Positions 5,653 through 10,045 of a stretch of 10,045 nt of DNA are shown here, one piece after another. Origin of the DNA: Syntrophaceae bacterium. GTDB lineage: Bacteria; Desulfobacterota; Syntrophorhabdia; Syntrophorhabdales; WCHB1-27. The notes beneath the pieces are model-generated. The model saw only the letters and a list, made by a program, of their open reading frames with translations. It did no database searches and had not been told where the DNA came from. The stretch is taken from the NCBI GenBank assembly GCA_003165115.1, contig PLSJ01000065.1:1-10045 (forward strand), in the 5' to 3' direction. A program made the position numbers and the translations under genes. Position 1 is the first letter of the stretch. Every line of letters begins with the position of its first letter.

Positions 5653-7223
5653 ATATAGCGAGAAGCCACGTATTGATAAGCATCGACGCGGGTACGATAA
5701 TGGCCGGGGCCCGGGGGGTCCAGGCCGAGCTTGTCGAGGAGATCAAGAAGAAGGGACTGTCAGGCGAGGTGGCCGTCCTCGAGACGGGCAACCTCGGCGT
5801 CACCGGCATGGGCGTGGTGCTCGTCGTCTATCCGGAAGGTTTCTACTACGGGAACGTCACCAAGGAAGACATACCCGAGTTTGTCGAAGAGCAGTTGTTG
5901 AAAGGCAGGCTGGTGAAGCGGCTCCTTCTCACCCAGGCGCCGAAGCGCTTTATCATCAGAAGGGAAAAGATGGGGCTCACGAAAGAGCAGCCCCGGATCG
6001 TGCTCAAGAATTGCGGCTTCATCAACCCGGAAAGCATCGAGGAGTATATCGCCGCGGGCGGCTACGAAGCGGCATCGAAGGCCCTGACGGCGATGACGCC
6101 GGAAGAGGTGATCGGGGAAGTGAAGCGCTCGGCGCTCGCCGGCCGTGGAGGCGCGGCCTTCCCCACGGCAGCCAAGTGGGAGTTTGCGCGGAAAGCGCCG
6201 GGAGAGGAGAAATTCATTATCTGCAATGCGGACGAAGGAGAGCCGGGCACGTTCAAGGACAGGCTCATCCTGGAAGGCGACCCCCACAAGCTCCTCGAAG
6301 GCATGCTTATAGCCGGCTACGCGGTGGGTGCGTCGAAGGGCTTCATCTATATCAGGGGGGAGTACGCACTTTCCATCGAGCGTACGGAAAAGGCCATCGC
6401 CGATGCGCGCTCTTACGGTCTCCTCGGAAACACGATATTCGACAAGCCTTTCGGCTTCGACATCGAGGTGATGAAGGGCGCCGGCGCTTACGTCTGCGGC
6501 GAGGAGACGGCCCTCATAGAATCTCTCGAAGGGCATAGGGGCCATCCGAGAAACAAGCCGCCCTATCCCGTCGTGTCGGGTCTTTGGGGCAAGCCCACCG
6601 TTGTCAACAACGTCGAGACCCTGGCGAATATCGCGGAGATCGTGCGGAACGGCGCGAACTGGTTCAAGCAGTACGGGACGCCCAAGTGCGCGGGGACGAA
6701 GGTCTATACGATCCTGGGACACGTCGCGACCCCCGGACTCATCGAAACCGAGATGGGCACCACCCTGAGAGACATCATCTATGATTACGGCGGCGGCATC
6801 GGCGACGGCAAACAGTTCAAGGGCGCGCTCGTGGGCGGGGCCGCGGGGGCGTTTCTGGGTCCCGATATGCTCGACGTGCAGATGGACTTCGTGAACCTGA
6901 AGGAATATGCGGCGGCACTGGGGAGCGGCGCGATACTCGTCATGAATCAGGACACCTCCATGGTCGACATGCTGAAAAGCGTGCTCCACTTCTTCAAACA
7001 CGAGTCGTGCGGCCATTGCGCGCCCTGCCGGCTCGGCACTGCCAGGCTCGTGGAGATCGTCGACCGGATCGCGGACTCGGAAGCGAAAGCCGACGACGTG
7101 GACCGGCTTCTCGCGATCGCGAGCGTCATGAAGGATACGTCCTTCTGTCCCCTGGGGCAGTCTCTCTATCTTCCGGTTTCCAGTTGTCTTAAGTACTTCC
7201 GGGAAGAGATAGCGGGCAGCTGA
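5649..7223 (+). CDS. hydB: NAD-linked [FeFe] hydrogenase, NuoF/HydB-type flavin subunit (first copy), cluster-less N-terminal domain
   Basis: 524 residues. Residues 5-95 are a thioredoxin-like ferredoxin domain whose four cluster cysteines are replaced by S11, T16, N48 and T52. Residues 115-450 are the NuoF core: FMN/NAD site GRGGAAFPTAAKW (165-177), NADEGEPGTFKDR (193-205) and GAGAYVCGEETALIESLEG (277-295). Near the C-terminus, C454, C457, C460 and C500 (ESCGHCAPCR, FCPLG) bind a [4Fe-4S] cluster. The protein transfers electrons between NAD(H), FMN and this cluster. Typical bifurcating HydB is around 600 residues with an extra C-terminal 2[4Fe-4S] domain; here the chain stops at FREEIAGS, so that domain is missing. 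The usual GGPSGG motif reads GGAAGA. ATG 5649 overlaps the NuoE stop. The frame is intact and motifs for FMN and NADH are complete, so it should be a working diaphorase. Confidence 0.92.
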   Translation: MNIARSHVLISIDAGTIMAGARGVQAELVEEIKKKGLSGEVAVLETGNLGVTGMGVVLVVYPEGFYYGNVTKEDIPEFVEEQLLKGRLVKRLLLTQAPKRFIIRREKMGLTKEQPRIVLKNCGFINPESIEEYIAAGGYEAASKALTAMTPEEVIGEVKRSALAGRGGAAFPTAAKWEFARKAPGEEKFIICNADEGEPGTFKDRLILEGDPHKLLEGMLIAGYAVGASKGFIYIRGEYALSIERTEKAIADARSYGLLGNTIFDKPFGFDIEVMKGAGAYVCGEETALIESLEGHRGHPRNKPPYPVVSGLWGKPTVVNNVETLANIAEIVRNGANWFKQYGTPKCAGTKVYTILGHVATPGLIETEMGTTLRDIIYDYGGGIGDGKQFKGALVGGAAGAFLGPDMLDVQMDFVNLKEYAAALGSGAILVMNQDTSMVDMLKSVLHFFKHESCGHCAPCRLGTARLVEIVDRIADSEAKADDVDRLLAIASVMKDTSFCPLGQSLYLPVSSCLKYFREEIAGS

Positions 7224-7232
7224 AGGGCTGCC
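7215..7232 (+). other. Short hairpin at the end of the first NuoF gene
   Basis: GGCAGC (7215-7220) and GCTGCC (7227-7232) form a perfect 6-bp stem with a 6-nt loop that includes the TGA stop codon of the flavin subunit. There is no T-run. It might affect mRNA stability or processing between NuoF and HydA; chance is also possible. Confidence 0.25.
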
Positions 7233-7264
7233 GAACGCGGAAAAGCAAGGAGGTCGTAATAAAG

Positions 7265-9022
7265 ATGATAAAAGCCACGATAAACAAAGTTGAAATAGAA
7301 GTCCCGGAAGGAACAACCATACTCGATGCGGCGAGGAAGGCGAACTTCGCCATACCGACCCTGTGCCGCCACCCCGATCTCACGCCCGGAGGATCCTGCG
7401 GCGTCTGCGTTGTCGAAGTGGAAGGCTTTCCCGCCCTCAGAAGGGCGTGCATGACCCAGCTGGAGAAGGGGTGGGTGGTGAGCACCAACACCGCGCGCGT
7501 CAGGAACGCCCGCAGGGAGATCGTCGATCTCATCCTTTCCGACCACGACGCCGATTGTCTGACGTGCATCAAGAACGGCCGGTGCGAGCTGCAGGACGTC
7601 GCCCGCGTCGTGGGCATCAAGGACGTGACGAACCAGGGCAAAAACCATAAGAAAGCCATCGATAGGTCGCGCGTCGCGCTCGTGAGGGACCCGAACAAGT
7701 GCATCCTTTGCGGCCGATGCATCACTGTCTGTTCCGACATACAGACCGTGAACGCCCTGACCCTCGACGGCAGGGGGTTCGACACCTCGGTGAGCACCGT
7801 GCTCAATCAGGGCATGGGCAACAGCGCCTGCGTGAATTGCGGGCAGTGCACCGTCTTCTGCCCCGTGGGCGCGCTCTACGAGAACAGCCAGACCGACGAG
7901 GTGTGGAAGGCGCTCAACGATCCGGACAAGCACGTGGTGGTGCAGGAGGCGCCCGCCATCAGGGCGCAGCTCGGCGAGGAGTTCGGGATGGAGCCCGGCA
8001 CCATCGTCTCCGGAAAACTCCACGCGGCCTTGAGGAGGATGCGGTTCGACGCGGTTTTCGACACGAACTTCACCGCCGACCTCACCATCATAGAGGAAGG
8101 AACCGAGGTGGTGGACGCGATAAAGACGGGCAGAAGCCTTCCCATCATCACGTCGTGCAGCCCGGGATGGATAAAATTCATGGAGACCTTCTATCCGCAC
8201 CTGCGCGGCCACATCTCTACGGCGAAGTCACCCCAGCAGATGTTCGGCGTGCTGGCGAAAACATACTATCCGGAAGTGAAGGGCATTCCCGCCGAAAAGA
8301 TCGTGTCGGTTTCCGTCATGCCCTGCACCGCGAAAAAATTCGAGGCCCAGAGGCCGGAGATGTGGTCGAGCGGCTTTCAGGACGTCGATTACGTCCTCAC
8401 CACGAGGGAGCTTGCGCGCATGATGAGGGAAGCCGGACTCGACCTGAAGGATATGCCGGACGAGCCCGCGGACGATCCGCTCGGCGAATACACGGGCGCG
8501 GCGACGATCTTCGGCGCGACCGGGGGCGTCATGGAAGCGGCGCTCCGCTCCGCCTATTTCCTCGTCACGGGCCGTGAGCTGGAGAACGTCAACATCCTTC
8601 CGGTGAGGGGGATGACGGGGGTAAAAGAGGCGGAGGTCCCGGTGGACGGCCTGACGCTGAAAGTAGCGGTGGCGCACGGCCTCGGCAACGCGAGGAAGCT
8701 GCTCGACAAGATCTCTTCCCAGCTCGCGGAGACGGGGAAGAGCGAATACCATTTCGTGGAGATAATGGCGTGTCCCGGCGGCTGCGTAGGCGGCGGAGGA
8801 CAGCCGTGGGGCAGCACCATGGCGCAAAGGGCGCGGCGCGGCGAGGCACTGTACGAGGAAGACGCATCGTTACCGAAAAGACGGTCCCACGAGAACGCGT
8901 CCGTGGCCGTGCTTTACGAGAAGTTCCTGAAAACACCCAATTCCGAAAAGGCGCACCATCTTCTCCACACCCACTACAATGCGCGGAGCAAGGTGGACGG
9001 AAAGGTAGTGAAAGAGGACTGA
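7265..9022 (+). CDS. hydA: [FeFe] hydrogenase catalytic subunit HydA (group A3-like, trimeric/tetrameric NAD-linked type)
   Basis: 585 residues. N-terminal [2Fe-2S] domain with C34, C45, C48, C62; His/Cys [4Fe-4S] cluster with H94, C98, C101, C107 (HDADCLTC, GRCELQ); two ferredoxin-type [4Fe-4S] sites, C146/149/152/156 and C189/192/195/199. The H-cluster domain shows L1 TSCSPGW (C298), L2 VMPCTAKKFE (C354) and L3 EIMACPGGCVGGGGQP (C503, C507), plus FGATGGVMEAALRSA and the closing KRRSHEN and HTHY segments. It reversibly converts protons and electrons to H2 in the cytoplasm, receiving electrons from NuoE/NuoF. It ends like monomeric clostridial enzymes, without the C-terminal [2Fe-2S] extension of Thermotoga HydA. 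ATG 7265 has AAGGAGG at 7247-7253, 11 nt upstream. In L1, the second residue of the usual Cys-Cys pair is Ser, a form I recall in several multisubunit enzymes. Hydrogenase maturases are not in the window. Confidence 0.95.
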   Translation: MIKATINKVEIEVPEGTTILDAARKANFAIPTLCRHPDLTPGGSCGVCVVEVEGFPALRRACMTQLEKGWVVSTNTARVRNARREIVDLILSDHDADCLTCIKNGRCELQDVARVVGIKDVTNQGKNHKKAIDRSRVALVRDPNKCILCGRCITVCSDIQTVNALTLDGRGFDTSVSTVLNQGMGNSACVNCGQCTVFCPVGALYENSQTDEVWKALNDPDKHVVVQEAPAIRAQLGEEFGMEPGTIVSGKLHAALRRMRFDAVFDTNFTADLTIIEEGTEVVDAIKTGRSLPIITSCSPGWIKFMETFYPHLRGHISTAKSPQQMFGVLAKTYYPEVKGIPAEKIVSVSVMPCTAKKFEAQRPEMWSSGFQDVDYVLTTRELARMMREAGLDLKDMPDEPADDPLGEYTGAATIFGATGGVMEAALRSAYFLVTGRELENVNILPVRGMTGVKEAEVPVDGLTLKVAVAHGLGNARKLLDKISSQLAETGKSEYHFVEIMACPGGCVGGGGQPWGSTMAQRARRGEALYEEDASLPKRRSHENASVAVLYEKFLKTPNSEKAHHLLHTHYNARSKVDGKVVKED

Positions 9023-9043
9023 CCCGCCCGATAGGGGCACAGG

Positions 9044-9078
9044 AGCCTCTTACAGGGGCGCAAGAAGAGGCTTTTATT
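9044..9078 (+). terminator. Intrinsic terminator or attenuator between HydA and second NuoE
   Basis: AGCCTCTT (9044-9051) pairs perfectly with AAGAGGCT (9065-9072) across a 13-nt loop, with two more G-T pairs possible, and is followed by TTTTATT. This is the shape of a Rho-independent terminator. It lies 22 bp after the HydA stop and directly before the AAGGAGG of the next gene, so it could end the first operon or only reduce read-through into the second NuoE/NuoF pair. Confidence 0.5.
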
Positions 9079-9090
9079 AAGGAGGATCGC

Positions 9091-9588
9091 ATGTCGGATC
9101 AACACACGTGTGCCTGTGCGGATGCACAGGAAGAAGAACTCTATCCGAAGCTCTCGGAGATCGTGGAGGGGAACAGGGGAAAGCCCGAAAACCTCATCAT
9201 GGTTTTGCACAAAGCGCAGAATCTGTTCGGTTACCTCCCGAAGAAGGTCCAGCAGATCGTCGCGGAAGGGCTCGGTCTTTCGCTGAGCCAGGTCTACGGG
9301 GTCGTGACCTTCTATTCGTTCTTCTCGACGTCTCCGAAAGGACGGAACACGATCAAGGTGTGCCTCGGCACCGCGTGCTACGTCCGGGGAGGACAGCAGG
9401 CCCTCGGGAAGGTCGAGAACGAACTTGGGATCAAGGTGGGCGGCACCACGGAAGACAGAAGGTATTCCGTCGACGTGGTCCGCTGTATAGGGGCATGTGG
9501 CTTGGCCCCCGCCATGCTGGTGAACGATGACGTCTATGGGCGGGTCAAGACCACGAAAGTAATGGAAATTCTGGACCGATACGAGTAA
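9091..9588 (+). CDS. NuoE/HydC-type [2Fe-2S] subunit (second copy)
   Basis: 165 residues from ATG 9091, with AAGGAGG at 9079-9085 and 5 nt spacing. NuoE family: helical N-terminal part, LSLSQVYGVVTFYSFFSTSPKG, then [2Fe-2S] ligands C91 and C96 (CLGTAC) and C132 and C136 (CIGAC). It differs a good deal from the copy at 5194-5652, so it is not a recent duplication. The N-terminus carries an extra HTCACAD stretch with two cysteines, not part of the usual cluster. It is followed 14 bp later by a second NuoF. The pair may belong to another NAD(H)-linked enzyme such as a formate dehydrogenase or second hydrogenase, or may serve as an alternative diaphorase for the HydA upstream. Which one cannot be seen, because the window ends. 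Confidence 0.9.
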   Translation: MSDQHTCACADAQEEELYPKLSEIVEGNRGKPENLIMVLHKAQNLFGYLPKKVQQIVAEGLGLSLSQVYGVVTFYSFFSTSPKGRNTIKVCLGTACYVRGGQQALGKVENELGIKVGGTTEDRRYSVDVVRCIGACGLAPAMLVNDDVYGRVKTTKVMEILDRYE

Positions 9589-9602
9589 GCGAGGGGTGAC
9601 AG

Positions 9603-10045
9603 ATGGATCTATGTCGGGCTCATATATTGGTGTGTGCGGGTGCTGCCTGCGTCTCTTCCGGCTGTAGGGACATCAGAGATGCTATCGTGGTAAAAGTGAA
9701 GGAATACGGGCTGCAGGACGAGGTAAAGGTGATCGAGACGGGGTGCGTGGGCTCCTGCGATCTCGGCCCGCTGGCCCTCGTCTATCCCGAAGGCATATTC
9801 TACCAGAAGCTGAAGCCGGAGGATGCGGACGAGATTGTCGGAGAACACCTCTTGAAAGGGAGGATAGTGGAGAGGCTGCTGTACAGGGAGCCGGCGACGG
9901 CCAAGACGATCCCCTCTCTCAAGGGCCTCTCCTTTTTCAGGGACCAGGAAAAGATCGTGCTGAGGAACTGCGGCATCATCAACCCCCTGAACATCGAAGA
10001 GTATATAGCGAGGGACGGCTACGGCGCCCTCGGCAAGGTGCTCAC
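9603..10045 (+). CDS. NuoF/HydB-type flavin subunit (second copy), N-terminal part only
   Basis: The gene starts at ATG 9603 (GAGGGG at 9591-9596, 6 nt away) and runs off the window; 147 codons are visible. Residues 5-95 are the thioredoxin-like [2Fe-2S] domain with its four expected ligands intact: C11 and C16 (VCAGAAC), C48 and C52 (TGCVGSC). The linker (EKIVLRNCGIINPLNIEEYIA) matches the start of the NuoF core, but FMN, NADH and [4Fe-4S] motifs lie beyond the end. The N-terminal domain aligns with the first NuoF copy residue for residue without gaps up to about residue 95, which makes the cysteine loss there easy to see. Whether this copy has the C-terminal 2[4Fe-4S] domain of bifurcating enzymes cannot be judged. 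Confidence 0.9.
   Translation, partial: MDLCRAHILVCAGAACVSSGCRDIRDAIVVKVKEYGLQDEVKVIETGCVGSCDLGPLALVYPEGIFYQKLKPEDADEIVGEHLLKGRIVERLLYREPATAKTIPSLKGLSFFRDQEKIVLRNCGIINPLNIEEYIARDGYGALGKVL

Noticed and set aside
5760..7316. 518-codon open frame on the minus strand
   Set aside because: It is antisense to the NuoF gene, whose FMN, NADH and Fe-S motifs are complete. The translated product has no family features.
7166..8212. 348-codon open frame on the minus strand
   Set aside because: It covers the N-terminal half of HydA in antisense and has no motif support.
1..10045. CRISPR arrays, tRNA or rRNA genes, insertion sequences
   Set aside because: No regularly spaced direct repeats, cloverleaf-like sequence, transposase motif or terminal inverted repeats were seen.

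Overview
This GC-rich window, with almost every gene on the + strand, comes from a strict anaerobe with fermentative or syntrophic energy metabolism. It holds a NAD(H)-linked multisubunit [FeFe] hydrogenase, a formate dehydrogenase remnant and a hydrogenase-like sensor protein. The gene order and protein style suggest a syntrophic deltaproteobacterium/Desulfobacterota (Syntrophorhabdus-like) or a related clostridial-type syntroph. This placement is inference; no rRNA or taxonomic marker is present.

Layout. (1) 1-423: the C-terminal end of a molybdopterin formate dehydrogenase catalytic subunit. (2) 424-857: a gene-free stretch with a hairpin just after the fdh stop, a good sigma70-type promoter (TTGACA, 17 bp, TATCCT with a TG extension) and a predicted leader of about 325 nt. 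(3) 858-4709: five tightly packed genes that look like a signalling module: a DRTGG domain fused to an RsbW-like ATPase, a sensory-type [FeFe] hydrogenase-like Fe-S protein, a stand-alone DRTGG protein, a PHP-domain phosphoesterase and a small histidine-kinase-like ATPase. (4) 4819-9022: an HndB/NuoE/NuoF/HydA set forming a soluble NAD(H)-dependent [FeFe] hydrogenase. (5) 9044-9078: a terminator-like hairpin. (6) 9091 to the end: a second NuoE and the start of a second NuoF, which runs off the window.

How the parts may work together. NuoE and NuoF exchange electrons with NAD(H) through FMN and Fe-S clusters and pass them to HydA, whose H-cluster makes or consumes H2. The upstream module carries an H-cluster-type protein whose first loop has alanine in place of one cysteine, alongside kinase-like ATPases, DRTGG domains and a phosphoesterase. 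The reasonable reading is that it senses H2 or redox state and adjusts the neighbouring enzymes or their transcription.

The most striking observation is coordinated loss of iron-sulfur sites in the first hydrogenase set. The HndB-like protein has no cysteine at all. The N-terminal ferredoxin-like domain of the first NuoF has Ser, Thr, Asn and Thr exactly where the second NuoF, 4 kb away, has its four cysteines. The first NuoF also ends without the C-terminal 2[4Fe-4S] domain common in bifurcating HydB. This points to a simplified electron path, perhaps an NADH-linked enzyme that does not use ferredoxin, next to a second, fully equipped diaphorase pair.
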